Positions 7,115 to 16,318 of a stretch of DNA of 61,667 bases are shown here, piece by piece. The number at the start of each line of letters is the position of its first letter. Position 1 is the stretch's first letter. Source of the DNA: a bacterium (GTDB lineage: Bacteria > Vulcanimicrobiota > Vulcanimicrobiia > Vulcanimicrobiales > Vulcanimicrobiaceae); the NCBI GenBank assembly GCA_021790935.1, contig JAJYFL010000014.1, forward strand, positions 1 through 61,667, read 5' to 3'. The translations under genes were made by a program, and so were the position numbers. The notes beneath the pieces are model-generated. The model had not been told where the DNA came from. It ran no database searches and worked only from the letters and a program-made list of their open reading frames with translations.

Positions 7115-8218
7115 ATGCGTTTCTTGCTTAGCGGGTACTATGGTTTCGGCAATCTCGGCGACGAAGCGCTCCTCGAAGTGATCGTCTCGCAGCTTCGCAC
7201 GCGCTATCCGTATGCCGAGATCGACGTGCTCTCGGCGCAGCCGCAGGTGACGGCGCACGAGCTGCGCGTCGAGTCGACCCCGCGCATGGATATCGCAGGA
7301 GTGCGCGAAGCGATTTTGCGGGCCGACGTCGTGCTCTCCGGCGGCGGCGGCTTGCTGCAGAACGGTACGAGCCTGCGCAGCTTGTTGTATTACGCGGGGA
7401 TTCTGCGCTCGGCGGTGCGCGCGAAACGCGCCGCGATGATCTTCGCGCAGTCGGTCGGCCCGCTCGATTTTTGGGGGAGGCGAATCGTACGCGAATGGTG
7501 CAAGGGCGTCAACCGGGCGACCGTGCGCGATGGCCGCTCGCGCGAACTGCTCGCGACGCTCCTGCCGGGAACGGCGGTCGTGCAGACGGCCGATCCGGTC
7601 TTTCTCTACGAAGCGCCCGATACGGACGGCGATCTGCATTTCGAAGGCTTGGGGCCGGGCAGCGATCCGCTGGTGGTCGTCAGCGTGCGTAAGATGCCGA
7701 GCGCGCGCGTAGGGGTCGAGATTATCGCGCGAGCCGTCGACCGGCTCGCCGACCGCTACGGAGCGCGCGTCGCGTTCTTGCCGCTCGGCGGTGCGGCCGA
7801 TGCCGAGGTCTCGACGCTCGTCATTCGCAAGTGCAAGAGCGCTCCCGTGCTGCTGCCCGAAGCGCCGCTGGCCAAAGCGGCCGGCATCATTCGCCGAGCG
7901 AAGGCCGTGATCGGCACGCGCTTGCACGCCATCATCTTGGCCGCCCGCTATGCCGTTCCGTTCATCGCAGTGCCCTACGATCCCAAAGTCGCCGCGCTCT
8001 GCGAGGACCTCGCCTATCCGCTCGCCCCCTTGTTCGTGCCGGGCGCTGCCGAGCGCCCGAGCTTCGACGAGACGGATGCCCTCGTCGACCGGCTTTGGTC
8101 GCAGCGCGACGAGCTCTCCGCGCACTTAGCGGCGGCCTCGGCGCGCTTGCGCGAGCTGGCCGCGCGCAACTTCGAGGTACTCGACGAACTCGTAGCCGAA
8201 AGAACGCCGAACCGATGA
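7115..8218 (+). CDS. csaB: Polysaccharide pyruvyl transferase CsaB
   Basis: A 367-residue member of the polysaccharide pyruvyl transferase family. Clear features are the N-terminal GYYGFGNLGDEALLEVIV, the glycine-rich LSGGGGLLQN, FAQSVGPL, and the C-terminal RAKAVIGTRLHAIILAA motif with its conserved His. CsaB adds ketal-linked pyruvate to cell-wall polymers that anchor S-layer proteins. The ATG at 7115 starts the conserved fold; the open frame reaches further upstream but only shadows the DUF5693 gene. It lies 23 bp after DUF5693 and overlaps ileS by 4 bp, so the three form one operon. Confidence 0.92.
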   Translation: MRFLLSGYYGFGNLGDEALLEVIVSQLRTRYPYAEIDVLSAQPQVTAHELRVESTPRMDIAGVREAILRADVVLSGGGGLLQNGTSLRSLLYYAGILRSAVRAKRAAMIFAQSVGPLDFWGRRIVREWCKGVNRATVRDGRSRELLATLLPGTAVVQTADPVFLYEAPDTDGDLHFEGLGPGSDPLVVVSVRKMPSARVGVEIIARAVDRLADRYGARVAFLPLGGAADAEVSTLVIRKCKSAPVLLPEAPLAKAAGIIRRAKAVIGTRLHAIILAARYAVPFIAVPYDPKVAALCEDLAYPLAPLFVPGAAERPSFDETDALVDRLWSQRDELSAHLAAASARLRELAARNFEVLDELVAERTPNR

Positions 8219-11037
8219 ACGACGATCCCGTGCAACGCGACTACCGCGATACGCTGAACCTTCCGAAGACGGCCTTCCCGATGAAGGCCGATCTCGCCCG
8301 GAGCGAGCCCGAGCGCGTCCGCTGGTGGCGGGAGCGCGGCGTCTACGCGCGCAGGCTCGAGCGCAACCGCGGCAACGCCCCGTGGATACTGCACGACGGC
8401 CCGCCCTACGCCAACGGCGATCTGCACATGGGCCATTTCCTCAACATGGTCCTCAAAGACGTCTTCGTGAAGATCGCGCTGCTCGAAGGGCGCTGGGCGG
8501 AGTTCGTGCCGGGCTGGGACATGCACGGTCTGCCCATCGAACTCGAGACGCTCAAGCATCTGAAGGTCAAGGATTTTCACGAGATCGATCCGCTCGAGCT
8601 GCGCGAGAAGTGCAAAGAACGCGCGCTGTACTGGCTCGACCGGCAGCGTGAGACGCGGATGCGCATGGGCACGTTTGGCGAATACGATCGCCCCTATCGC
8701 ACGATCGATCCGGCCTTCGAAGCCACCATCGTCGAAGCGCTCGCGATCCTGGCCGAGAAGAACCAGATCTACAAAGGTTTACGCGCGACCTTGTGGTGCA
8801 TCCACGACGAGACCGCGCTAGCCGAAGCCGAGATCGAGTACCGGGAGAAGACCTCGCCGTCAGTCTACGTCCGCTTCACCGCCACCCCCGCCCAACGCGC
8901 CGCCCTCCTCGGACCGATGCTTCGACAGGCTGCGCATGACACTGTGGCTGCGCGTGACGCGGATGTGCGCGTCTCCGTGCTGATTTGGACGACGACGCCG
9001 TGGACTCTGCCGGGGAACGTCGCGATCGCGCTGCGCGCGGACGCGCAGTACGGCCTCTATCGTTACGGCGACGAGGCGCTGATCGTAGCCGAGGCGCTCG
9101 CACCGCAGGCGCTGGGTACGCGCTTCGCCGAGGCGCGCCGGATCGCGAGCGCGCCCGGCGCGGCGCTCGAGGGTCTCGCGGTGCGCCATCCGTTTCTCGA
9201 TCGCGATTCGAAGATCGTGCTTGCGTCGTACGTCGATCTCGAAACCGGTACGGGGGCCGTGCACACCGCGCCCGGGCACGGCGCCGACGATTTCGAGACC
9301 GGCGCCGCCTACGGTCTGCCCGTGCTTAGCCCCGTCGATTCGCGCGGCGTCTTCACCGCCGATGCCGGCCCGTACGCCGGTCTGCACGTCTGGAAGGCCA
9401 ATCCGAAGATCGTCGAGGATCTGCGCGCGAGCGGCGCGCTCTGGGAGGCGTTCGACTACGCGCACAGCTACCCGCACTGCTGGCGCTGCCACAATCCGGT
9501 GATCTTTCGCGCGACCGCGCAATGGTTCATCGCCATGGATCGCAACCGCTTGCGCGAGCGCGCCATCGAGGCCGCGCGTGCGGTTGCCTACACGCCGGAG
9601 TGGGGCGAGAGCCGGTTGATCGCGATGCTCGAAAACCATCCCGAGTGGTGCATCTCGCGCCAGCGAACGTGGGGAACCCCGATCCCGGCACTGCTATGCA
9701 CCGCATGCCGCGAGCCGGTGCTCGACGCACGCGTCGCACGCGTGGCGGCGCGGCGTTTTCTTGCCGAAGGTGCGGGCACGTGGTGGCGAGATCCGGTGGA
9801 GACGTTTCTTCCGCCGGGGTTCGTCTGCCCGTCGTGCGGCGGAGCGAGCTTCGAGAAAGAGAAGAACATCGTCGACATCTGGTTCGAGTCGGGCGTCACG
9901 CACCTCGCGGTCCTCGCGAAGAACGGGCTGCCGTGGCCTTCCGATCTGGTCCTCGAAGGCGGCGATCAATACCGCGGCTGGTTCCGCAGCTCTCTCGTGA
10001 CGGCGGTCGCCATCGAAGGTGCCGCACCCTACAAGCACGTCGTGAAGAACGGCTGGGTGAACGACGAGCAGGGGCGGCCCATGAGCAAGTCGCTCGGCAC
10101 CGGCATCGACGCGCAGGACGCCATGCAGAAGTGGGGCGCCGACGTCTTGCGCCTGTGGGCCGCGTCGGTCGAGTTCGTAGACGACGTACGCTTCGGCCCG
10201 CACGTCGTGGAGCAGGTGAGCCGCGTCTATCGCAACGTCCGCAACCGCCTGCGCTTCATGCTCGGCAACCTCGACGATCTTCCGGCGGATGCGATCGTCT
10301 CGCGCGACCGGATGGAACCGATCGATGCGCTGGCGTGCGACGTCACCGACGATTTCGTCGCTCGCGTCAAGCGTTGCTACGACGCGTTCGAGATTCACGG
10401 CGCATATCTGCTCGTGGTCGATTTCGAGAGCGCGATGTCGAGCTTCTATCTGGACGCACTCAAGGATCCGCTCTATTCGTGCGCCGCCGCTTCGCCGCGG
10501 CGCCGCAGCGCGCAGTCGGCGATCCTCTACGTGCTGCAACGCTTCCTGACCGCCCTCGCACCGGTGCTCCCGTTTACGGCGGAAGAGGCGTGGCAGGCGT
10601 TGCCCGAGGGTTTGCGCGCCGGCTGCGAGAGCGTTTTCGACGCGATCCTTGCCGGCGGCGATCGGGGACCGGAGAACGCAGCGGAGCGTCTCTCGCTCTG
10701 GCAGCGGGTCAGATCGGAACGGGCGGAGATTGCGGCGTCGCAGGGCAAACGCGACTACGAGCTCGCGGCCGTGCTGAAGGCCGCTCCCGATCTCTACGAG
10801 CGCCTCTCCGCGCTTGGAGACAACCTGCGCGAGGCGCTCGTGGTCTCCGCACTCACGTTGGAGCGCGACGAGACGCTCCCCGAGAATGGAACCACCCGCA
10901 CGCTCTCCGCGGCCGAGGGCGAGAAGTGCCGGCGCTGCTGGAAGTATCTGCCGCTAGGCGGCGATGCGCGGCATCCGGCGATCTGCGAAGCGTGCGCGCG
11001 GATCGTCCGCGAACTCGACGCGCCGACGGCCTCCTAG
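8215..11037 (+). CDS. ileS: Isoleucyl-tRNA synthetase
   Basis: A class I synthetase of 940 residues, the normal size. It charges tRNA-Ile with isoleucine. The HIGH-type motif is HMGH (71-74) after ILHDGPPYANGDL, the KMSKS loop is MSKS (623-626), and the editing domain shows TTTPWTLPGN and TAPGHGADDFETG. A zinc ribbon closes the protein (CRRCWKY near 905, CEAC near 924), as in the bacterial type. ATGA overlap with csaB fixes the start. At residues 235-243 the coding sequence includes a degenerate REP-like repeat within an insertion in the editing domain. Confidence 0.97.
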   Translation: MNDDPVQRDYRDTLNLPKTAFPMKADLARSEPERVRWWRERGVYARRLERNRGNAPWILHDGPPYANGDLHMGHFLNMVLKDVFVKIALLEGRWAEFVPGWDMHGLPIELETLKHLKVKDFHEIDPLELREKCKERALYWLDRQRETRMRMGTFGEYDRPYRTIDPAFEATIVEALAILAEKNQIYKGLRATLWCIHDETALAEAEIEYREKTSPSVYVRFTATPAQRAALLGPMLRQAAHDTVAARDADVRVSVLIWTTTPWTLPGNVAIALRADAQYGLYRYGDEALIVAEALAPQALGTRFAEARRIASAPGAALEGLAVRHPFLDRDSKIVLASYVDLETGTGAVHTAPGHGADDFETGAAYGLPVLSPVDSRGVFTADAGPYAGLHVWKANPKIVEDLRASGALWEAFDYAHSYPHCWRCHNPVIFRATAQWFIAMDRNRLRERAIEAARAVAYTPEWGESRLIAMLENHPEWCISRQRTWGTPIPALLCTACREPVLDARVARVAARRFLAEGAGTWWRDPVETFLPPGFVCPSCGGASFEKEKNIVDIWFESGVTHLAVLAKNGLPWPSDLVLEGGDQYRGWFRSSLVTAVAIEGAAPYKHVVKNGWVNDEQGRPMSKSLGTGIDAQDAMQKWGADVLRLWAASVEFVDDVRFGPHVVEQVSRVYRNVRNRLRFMLGNLDDLPADAIVSRDRMEPIDALACDVTDDFVARVKRCYDAFEIHGAYLLVVDFESAMSSFYLDALKDPLYSCAAASPRRRSAQSAILYVLQRFLTALAPVLPFTAEEAWQALPEGLRAGCESVFDAILAGGDRGPENAAERLSLWQRVRSERAEIAASQGKRDYELAAVLKAAPDLYERLSALGDNLREALVVSALTLERDETLPENGTTRTLSAAEGEKCRRCWKYLPLGGDARHPAICEACARIVRELDAPTAS
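8919..8942 (-). repeat. REP-like repeat inside ileS (degenerate)
   Basis: The plus strand reads CTTCGACAGGCTGCGCATGA here, close to the inverse of the element at 41430 and 49427 (CATCCTGAGCCTGTCGAAG). It is read in frame as part of ileS between YVRFTATPAQ and VSVLIWTTTPWT. Confidence 0.5.
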
Positions 11038-11047
11038 CGTCGCCGCG

Positions 11048-11320
11048 CTAGCGGCGCCGCGGCTTTTTCGGCGGCCGGTCCGAGGCGCGCATGACGGTCA
11101 GATCCTTCCCGTCGATCTCGAACGCGTCGAATGCCGCGATCGCGGCCGCGGCCGCATTGTCGTCGGCGACGTTGACGTAGGCGAAGCCTTTCTTGCGGCG
11201 CGAGCGGCGATCGCGCGGGAACGTGACGTCGTCCTCGCCGGCGCCGAACTGTTTGAAGAGTTGCAGCAAGTCGGCCTTGCTGGCCTCGCGCGGATATCCC
11301 GCGACGAACAGGCGAATCAT
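11048..11320 (-). CDS. RRM-type RNA-binding protein
   Basis: A 90-residue single RNA-recognition-motif protein. RNP2 is RLFVAGYP at the start and RNP1 is KKGFAYVNVA with its two expected aromatics. The tail PPKKPRRR is basic. Small RRM proteins of this cyanobacterial-like type bind RNA and are often linked to cold response or mRNA localisation; the target is not known here. The ATG overlaps the tgt stop by 4 bp, so it is co-transcribed as the last gene of the tgt operon. It converges on ileS with only a 10-bp gap. Confidence 0.88.
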   Translation of the reverse strand: MIRLFVAGYPREASKADLLQLFKQFGAGEDDVTFPRDRRSRRKKGFAYVNVADDNAAAAAIAAFDAFEIDGKDLTVMRASDRPPKKPRRR

Positions 11321-12414
11321 TCAGCAGTAGTCTCCAAGAGCGTCCTATCGCGGAACGCTTGCCAAGTACCTGCCTCGATCGCGAGGCGGGCCTCCCGCAT
11401 GAGGTCGTTGAGCAGGTAGACGTTGTGGTAGGAGAGCAGGCGCGGTCCCAGCATCTCGCGGGCGCGGAAGAGGTGCGAAAGATACGCGCGCGTGAACGTC
11501 GTGCAGACGTAGCAGCCGCAGCGCGGATCGACCGGCTTGAAATCGCGTGCGTAGGCGGCATTGCGAATGTGGAACTCCCCGTCGCGCGTCATCGCACGCC
11601 CGTTGCGCCCGCAGCGCGTCGGGTAGACGCAGTCGAACATATCGATGCCGCAGTCGATCGCGACGACGAGATCGCGCACGGTTCCGACGCCCATCAGATA
11701 GCGGGGTTTTTCGGCCGGCAAGAGCGCGGCGGTGAAGCGCGCCATGCGGTACATCTCTTCGCGCGTCTCGCCGACCGAGAGCCCGCCGATCGCGTAGCCG
11801 GGCAGATCGAGTTCCACGATGCTGCTCGCGCTGCGCTTGCGGGCACCTTCGTCCAACGCGCCCTGCACGATGCCGAAGAGTTGCGTCTGCGGCCGCGAGC
11901 GCGATGCCGCGCAGCGCCGCGCCCACAGGGTGGTGAGGCGTACGGCTTCGTCGATCTCCGGCTGCGCCGCGGGGAGTTTCACGCAGACGTCCAGCGCCAT
12001 CGCGATGTCGACGCCGATATCTTCTTGGAACGCGACGACCGTCTCCGGGGTGAAGCGGTGCAGGCTCCCGTCGATATGCGATTTGAACGCTACGCCGTCG
12101 TCGTCGAGATTCCGCCGGCGCTCCAAACTGAAGACCTGGAAGCCGCCGCTGTCGGTGAGGATCGGCCCCGGCCACTGCATGAATCGGTGCAGGCCGCCCG
12201 CCTCGGTCAGCAGCTCCCGCCCCGGGCGCAGCCACAGATGATAGATGTTCGCGAGCACGATCTGCGTCTGCGCCTCGCGCAGCTCGTCCGGCGTCAAGCC
12301 CTTGACGGTTGCGGCGGTACCGACCGGCATGAACGTCGGCGTCTCCACCGGGCCGTGATGCAGGCGCAGCGTGCCGCGCCGCGCGTCGCCATCCGTCGTG
12401 ATTAGCGCGAACAC
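11317..12414 (-). CDS. tgt: tRNA-guanine(34) transglycosylase
   Basis: A 365-residue TGT enzyme that swaps G34 for preQ1 in queuosine tRNAs. Catalytic and binding features are clear: LTDSGGFQVFSL with the catalytic-base Asp, GIVQGA, GGLSVGE, the nucleophilic Asp in DMFDCVYPTRCGRNG, and the zinc site CGCYVC followed by a downstream His. The GTG at 12414 gives the family start VFALITTDGDARRG; an in-frame extension to 12519 would overlap rluD by 118 bp and shows no homology. Its first codons overlap the rluD end by 13 bp. Confidence 0.95.
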   Translation of the reverse strand: MFALITTDGDARRGTLRLHHGPVETPTFMPVGTAATVKGLTPDELREAQTQIVLANIYHLWLRPGRELLTEAGGLHRFMQWPGPILTDSGGFQVFSLERRRNLDDDGVAFKSHIDGSLHRFTPETVVAFQEDIGVDIAMALDVCVKLPAAQPEIDEAVRLTTLWARRCAASRSRPQTQLFGIVQGALDEGARKRSASSIVELDLPGYAIGGLSVGETREEMYRMARFTAALLPAEKPRYLMGVGTVRDLVVAIDCGIDMFDCVYPTRCGRNGRAMTRDGEFHIRNAAYARDFKPVDPRCGCYVCTTFTRAYLSHLFRAREMLGPRLLSYHNVYLLNDLMREARLAIEAGTWQAFRDRTLLETTAE

Positions 12415-13307
12415 GTTTCGCCTTTCAGCAACGCTTTGGCGGCGAGATACTCGGCGGGCGGATCGCTTTGGAACTCGAGCTCGTCCTTCGTTCGCGGATG
12501 TCGAAACGTCAAGCGCCACGCGTGCAGCGCTTGGCCCGGCAGCGTGAAGCGCGGCTCGGACTTTCCGTAGATCGGGTCGTTGACGATCGGGTGACCGAGC
12601 GCGGCCGCGTGGACGCGGATCTGGTGCGTGCGCCCGGTCTCCAAGGAAAAAAGCAGCTCCGCGGCGCCGTGCAGCCGTTCGCGGATCTCGTAGTGCGTCG
12701 TCGCCGGTCTGCCGCCGGCGACGATCGCAAAGCGCAGGCGATTTTGCGGATCGCGCCCGATCGCGCCGTCGATCGTGCCCTTCGCGTGCGCCGGAATGCC
12801 GCGAACCAGGCCAAGGTACTCGCGCTTGATCTGGCGTGCCTTGATCGCTTGGGCGAGCGCGGCGAGCGCCGCATCGTTTTTTGCGACGACCAGCAGCCCG
12901 GAGGTATCGCGATCGAGCCGGTGCACCAAGCCCGGGCGGAGCGCGTCGCCGGGCAGCGCCGGCACGTGCGCGAGCAGTGCGTTGACGAGCGTGCCGCCGG
13001 TCGCACCGCGCGCGGGATGCGTCACCATGCCGGCCGGTTTATCGACGACGACGAGATCGTCGTCTTCGTAGACGATCGAGAGATCGATCGCCTCCGCCTC
13101 GGCCACCAGCTGCGGGCGCTCGCGCAGTTCGAATGCGAGGAGTTCCCCTTCGCTCAAAACGTAGCTGCCCTTGACGGGCGCGCCGCCGACGCGGACGCCG
13201 CCGCGCGCGACCGCCTCCGCAACGAGCGAGCGTGGGAAACCGGTCAGGTGCGCGACGACGAGATCGGCGCGCTTTCCCGCCTCTTCAGCGGTGACGACGC
13301 GTTCCAA
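12402..13307 (-). CDS. rluD: RluD-family pseudouridine synthase
   Basis: A 301-residue RluA-family pseudouridine synthase. Residues 10-60 form an S4 RNA-binding domain (LVAEAVARGGVRVGGAPVKG); the catalytic domain carries the signature VHRLDRDTSGLLVVAKN with its catalytic Asp, and ends with LETGRTHQIRVHAAALGHPI. It probably modifies 23S rRNA uridines; the exact site is not readable. Its start overlaps the lspA stop by 23 bp, the lspA-rluD (ylyB) order common in Gram-positive bacteria. Confidence 0.93.
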   Translation of the reverse strand: MERVVTAEEAGKRADLVVAHLTGFPRSLVAEAVARGGVRVGGAPVKGSYVLSEGELLAFELRERPQLVAEAEAIDLSIVYEDDDLVVVDKPAGMVTHPARGATGGTLVNALLAHVPALPGDALRPGLVHRLDRDTSGLLVVAKNDAALAALAQAIKARQIKREYLGLVRGIPAHAKGTIDGAIGRDPQNRLRFAIVAGGRPATTHYEIRERLHGAAELLFSLETGRTHQIRVHAAALGHPIVNDPIYGKSEPRFTLPGQALHAWRLTFRHPRTKDELEFQSDPPAEYLAAKALLKGETCSR

Positions 13308-13758
13308 GGCTCGACAAAATCAAGAGGATCACGCCGGTCGTGATGCACGCGTCGGCGACGTTGAAAATATTCGGCCACACCTTATAGAAATCGATGAAAT
13401 CGACGACGTAATGGTAATGCAGCCGGTCGACGATGTTGCCGATCGCGCCGCCGAGGATCATGCCGAAGGCGATGCGCACGACGGTGTGGCGGCGTGCGGC
13501 GTCGCGAAACGATACCCAGAATATCAGCAGCACGAGGACCGCCATCCCGACGAGCAGGACCGGCGAGTCGCCGAATAGGCCGAACGCACCGTGGCGGTTC
13601 GGCTCGTACGTCCAGCGCAGCAGCTGCGGAACGACGGTCCGGCTCTGCCCGGGGAGGAAGTGGGTGACGATCAGCCGCTTGGTCCACTGATCGAGCGCGA
13701 GCACGAGAGCCGCGACGATCAGCAGCTGCGTGGTGTCAGAGTTTCGGCGTCGGGACAA
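13285..13758 (-). CDS. lspA: Prolipoprotein signal peptidase II
   Basis: About 157 residues with four membrane segments. Lsp motifs are present: LALDQWTKRLIV near the start, EPNRHGAFGLF, GGAIGNIVDRL and VVDFIDFY...NIFNVADACI, giving the two catalytic aspartates (GNIVDR and NVAD). It cleaves signal peptides of diacylglyceryl-modified prolipoproteins, working after Lgt encoded 0.8 kb away. No ATG is available: a TTG at 13758 is the best start but overlaps ccdA by 23 bp; a GTG inside the first helix would shorten it. Start uncertain, family call firm. Confidence 0.9.
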   Translation of the reverse strand: MSRRRNSDTTQLLIVAALVLALDQWTKRLIVTHFLPGQSRTVVPQLLRWTYEPNRHGAFGLFGDSPVLLVGMAVLVLLIFWVSFRDAARRHTVVRIAFGMILGGAIGNIVDRLHYHYVVDFIDFYKVWPNIFNVADACITTGVILLILSSLGTRRHR

Positions 13759-14467
13759 ATTGATAAAACCATCCTGCGATGCGGAGGAACGAGTTCGTGA
13801 AGAGCACGACTCCGGCGAGTACCAAGAAGGCGCCTGCCGCGAACTCGATCGCGGGCAGGAAGCGCTTGATGCGGTTAAGTGCTGGCAAGACCGCGCCGAT
13901 CGCCAGCGCCGTGAGAAAGAACGGTAGCGCGAGGCCCATCGAGTAGACCAGGAGCAGCGCGGCACCCTGGCCGACGCTTCCGGCCTGCGAGGCAAGGGCA
14001 AGAATGCCGGCGAGGATGGGGCCGATGCAGGGCGACCATCCCGCAGCGAAGGCCAAGCCGACCAGCGCCGAAGCGACGTAGGAGCGGTTGGCCGACGGAA
14101 GGTGGAGCCGCTTGTCCATCGCCAGGAACGGCAGGCGCAGCACGCCCATCATCTGCAGGCCGAGCACGATGACGACGATCCCGCCGATCTGCGCGATGAG
14201 CCGCTGGTAATCGCGCAGCGCGCTGCCGATCGCGCTGGCCGAAGCCCCGAGCGCTACGAAGACCAGCGTGAAGCCGGCGATGAACGCGAGGGCATGGAGC
14301 AGCACGCGCAAGCGCGCCGCAGTCCCGATGCCTGCCTTCAGTTCCTCGAGGCTCGACCCCGTGAGAAACGAGAGGTATGCCGGAACCAGCGGAAGGACGC
14401 ACGGAGAGACAAAGGAAACCAGGCCCGCCAGGAAGGCGATCCCAACGGTGAGATGCGTGCCGGCCAC
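13736..14467 (-). CDS. ccdA: CcdA-type thiol:disulfide membrane protein
   Basis: A 243-residue six-helix protein of the CcdA/DsbD family. It shows the paired cysteine motifs FVSPCVLPLVPAYLSFL in helix 1 and AAGWSPCIGPILAGIL in helix 4. CcdA moves reducing power across the membrane for cytochrome c maturation; the lipoprotein cytochrome at 3471 is one possible client. It is the first gene of the minus-strand ccdA-lspA-rluD-tgt-RRM operon and diverges from lgt. Confidence 0.93.
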   Translation of the reverse strand: MAGTHLTVGIAFLAGLVSFVSPCVLPLVPAYLSFLTGSSLEELKAGIGTAARLRVLLHALAFIAGFTLVFVALGASASAIGSALRDYQRLIAQIGGIVVIVLGLQMMGVLRLPFLAMDKRLHLPSANRSYVASALVGLAFAAGWSPCIGPILAGILALASQAGSVGQGAALLLVYSMGLALPFFLTALAIGAVLPALNRIKRFLPAIEFAAGAFLVLAGVVLFTNSFLRIAGWFYQFVPTPKL

Positions 14468-14539
14468 GATCCTCTCATTTAGACGGAACCCCGGCCAGGC
14501 CTGTATCCACCCACCCTTCGCCCCTCGAAGGAAGCATCA

Positions 14540-15382
14540 GTGCACCACTGGTTCAGATACCCGCACGTCAATCCCATCGCGATTCCATTTCACATCGGCC
14601 CATTCGACGGCGTCCACTGGTATGGCATCTCGTATCTCGTCGGGTTCGTCGTCGTCTATCTGTGGATGAGCCGGCACGCGGGACGGCTGCGCTTGGGACT
14701 GACCAGGGAGCAGATTCAGGATTTTCTGGTCTACGCTCTGGTCGGCGTGCTGGTCGGCGGGCGCACGTTCTTCGTCATCAACGACATCATCAGCAAGCAC
14801 GACGCCTCGTTTTACTTCCAGAACCCGATCAACTTCATCGCGGTCTGGAACGGCGGCATGGCCTTTCACGGCGGCATGGTCGGCGTCATCGTCGCCATCG
14901 TGCTCTTCCTGCGCAAGCACAAAGGCCTGACGTTCTCGGTCCTCGGCGACGAAGTCGTGGTGCTGCTCCCGATCGGCATCGCGCTCACGCGCGTCGTGAA
15001 CTTCATCAACGACGAGCTCTGGGGCGACGTCTGCCATCCGGACCGTCCGTGGTGCATGAAGTTTCCGCTCGCGCCCGACGGCGGCACGCTCTACCGCCAT
15101 CCCTCGCAGATCTACGAAGCGATTCTCGATATCTTGACGTTGCCGGTGGTGCTCTATCTCTACAAGCGGCGGCTTCCCGACGGCGTGGTGGCGTGGTCGT
15201 GGTTCACGATGTACGGCATCACGCGTTCCATTGCCGAGATGTGGCGCCACGCCGATTTCGTGTGGTACGGCATCACCGGCGGCCAGCTCTACGCGCTGCC
15301 GATGATCGTCATCGGCGCGATCGGCATCTACGTCTGCGTCCGCGCCGGCACGCGCACCGACGTACGAACCATCCGGTCCTAA
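14540..15382 (+). CDS. lgt: Prolipoprotein diacylglyceryl transferase
   Basis: A 280-residue, multi-pass Lgt. Segments typical of the family are FDGVHWYGISYLVGFV, GGRTFFVIND, WNGGMAFHGGMVGVI (with the essential His) and GRLGNFIN-equivalent ALTRVVNFINDELWGD; then HPSQIYEA. The usual Gly-Arg of the GRLGNF motif is varied here, but an Arg remains (TRVVNF). It transfers diacylglycerol from phosphatidylglycerol to the lipobox cysteine. The start is GTG at 14540. The stop codon lies inside the left arm of an inverted repeat. Confidence 0.94.
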   Translation: MHHWFRYPHVNPIAIPFHIGPFDGVHWYGISYLVGFVVVYLWMSRHAGRLRLGLTREQIQDFLVYALVGVLVGGRTFFVINDIISKHDASFYFQNPINFIAVWNGGMAFHGGMVGVIVAIVLFLRKHKGLTFSVLGDEVVVLLPIGIALTRVVNFINDELWGDVCHPDRPWCMKFPLAPDGGTLYRHPSQIYEAILDILTLPVVLYLYKRRLPDGVVAWSWFTMYGITRSIAEMWRHADFVWYGITGGQLYALPMIVIGAIGIYVCVRAGTRTDVRTIRS

Positions 15383-15545
15383 CAGGTTGCGGGGAAAGCC
15401 CCGCACCAATCCCGCGGGCGCTTTTGGACGCTTTCTTCGTTGCTCATCAGTCACAACGCTATGGCGTTGCTCCTTCTTCGCGCCTCGAAATCGCCCGAAA
15501 ATCGCTCCGCGGATATTGGCACGCGGCTTTTCCCGCAACCTGTTA
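15380..15545. repeat. MITE-like element with 21-bp terminal inverted repeats
   Basis: Arms at 15380-15400 (TAACAGGTTGCGGGGAAAGCC without its last base as a 20-mer: TAACAGGTTGCGGGGAAAGC) and 15525-15545 match as inverted repeats at 20 of 21 positions. The inner sequence folds further (CCGCGGGCGC near 15413 against GCTCCGCGG near 15504). The 166-bp element contains no gene, supplies the lgt stop codon and separates lgt from yggS. It could be a small non-autonomous transposable element or a large hairpin. Confidence 0.6.
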
Positions 15546-15583
15546 GCATGACCGCACCGGAACGTAAGCGAAGAAGACGGGTT

Positions 15584-16318
15584 ATGGAGCTCGGTCTGCG
15601 CGAACGGTACCGGTTGCTCGAGCGAGAGCTCGCCGAGGTAAGCCGCGCGGCGGGGCGCGACCCGCGTGCGGTCGCCGTGGTTGCGGTCACCAAGGCGCAG
15701 CCCGCAGCCGCCGTTCGCGAAGCCGTCGCGGCCGGCATCGCGGAGATCGGAGAAAACTACCTCCAAGAGGCCCGCGCGAAATTCGAAGAGCTCGCTTCGC
15801 AGCCGGGCGTAGCGATGCCGCGCAAGCACTTTATCGGTCACCTCCAGACCAATAAGGCCGCCGCCATCGCCGCCATCTTCGATCTCGTGCAGAGCGTCGA
15901 CCGGATCGAAGCCGGCCGGGCCCTGGCCAAGGCCGCGCGCTCGCTCGGCAAGGTCTTGCCGGTGCTCGTGCAGGTCAACGTCTCGGCGAGCCCGCGCTAT
16001 GGCTGCGATCCGGAGCGGGCAGAGGCGCTGGCCGAGGCGCTACGCGCCGAGCAGGGGCTCGCCGTGGACGGGGTCATGGCGATCGGTCCGCTGGCGGCCG
16101 ACCGGGAGAGCATCGCGCGTTCTTTTGAAGCCGCCGCAAAGACCTTCCGGCGAGTGGGCGGAAAGACGCTCTCCATGGGCATGTCCGGCGATTGGCGTGA
16201 GGCCGTGCGCCACGGCTCGACGATGATTCGCATCGGTACGGCGCTCTTTGGGCCGCGCCCGGTCTCCCTTACCTACGGCACCGCACCGGGCAACGAAGAA
16301 ACGAGGCTCGTCTCATGA
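15584..16318 (+). CDS. yggS: YggS/PROSC family PLP-binding protein
   Basis: A 244-residue PLP homeostasis protein. The lysine that binds PLP is in VAVTKAQPAAAVREAV, followed by IGENYLQEARAKFEEL, HFIGHLQTNKAAA, VQVNVSASPRYGCDPE and LSMGMSGDWREAVRHGSTMIRIGTALFG. It buffers pyridoxal phosphate in the cytosol. The ATG at 15584 aligns with family starts; earlier in-frame ATGs lie in or beside the repeat element. The order yggS-sepF-...-divIVA is that of the ylm cell-division cluster. ATGA overlap with sepF. Confidence 0.93.
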   Translation: MELGLRERYRLLERELAEVSRAAGRDPRAVAVVAVTKAQPAAAVREAVAAGIAEIGENYLQEARAKFEELASQPGVAMPRKHFIGHLQTNKAAAIAAIFDLVQSVDRIEAGRALAKAARSLGKVLPVLVQVNVSASPRYGCDPERAEALAEALRAEQGLAVDGVMAIGPLAADRESIARSFEAAAKTFRRVGGKTLSMGMSGDWREAVRHGSTMIRIGTALFGPRPVSLTYGTAPGNEETRLVS

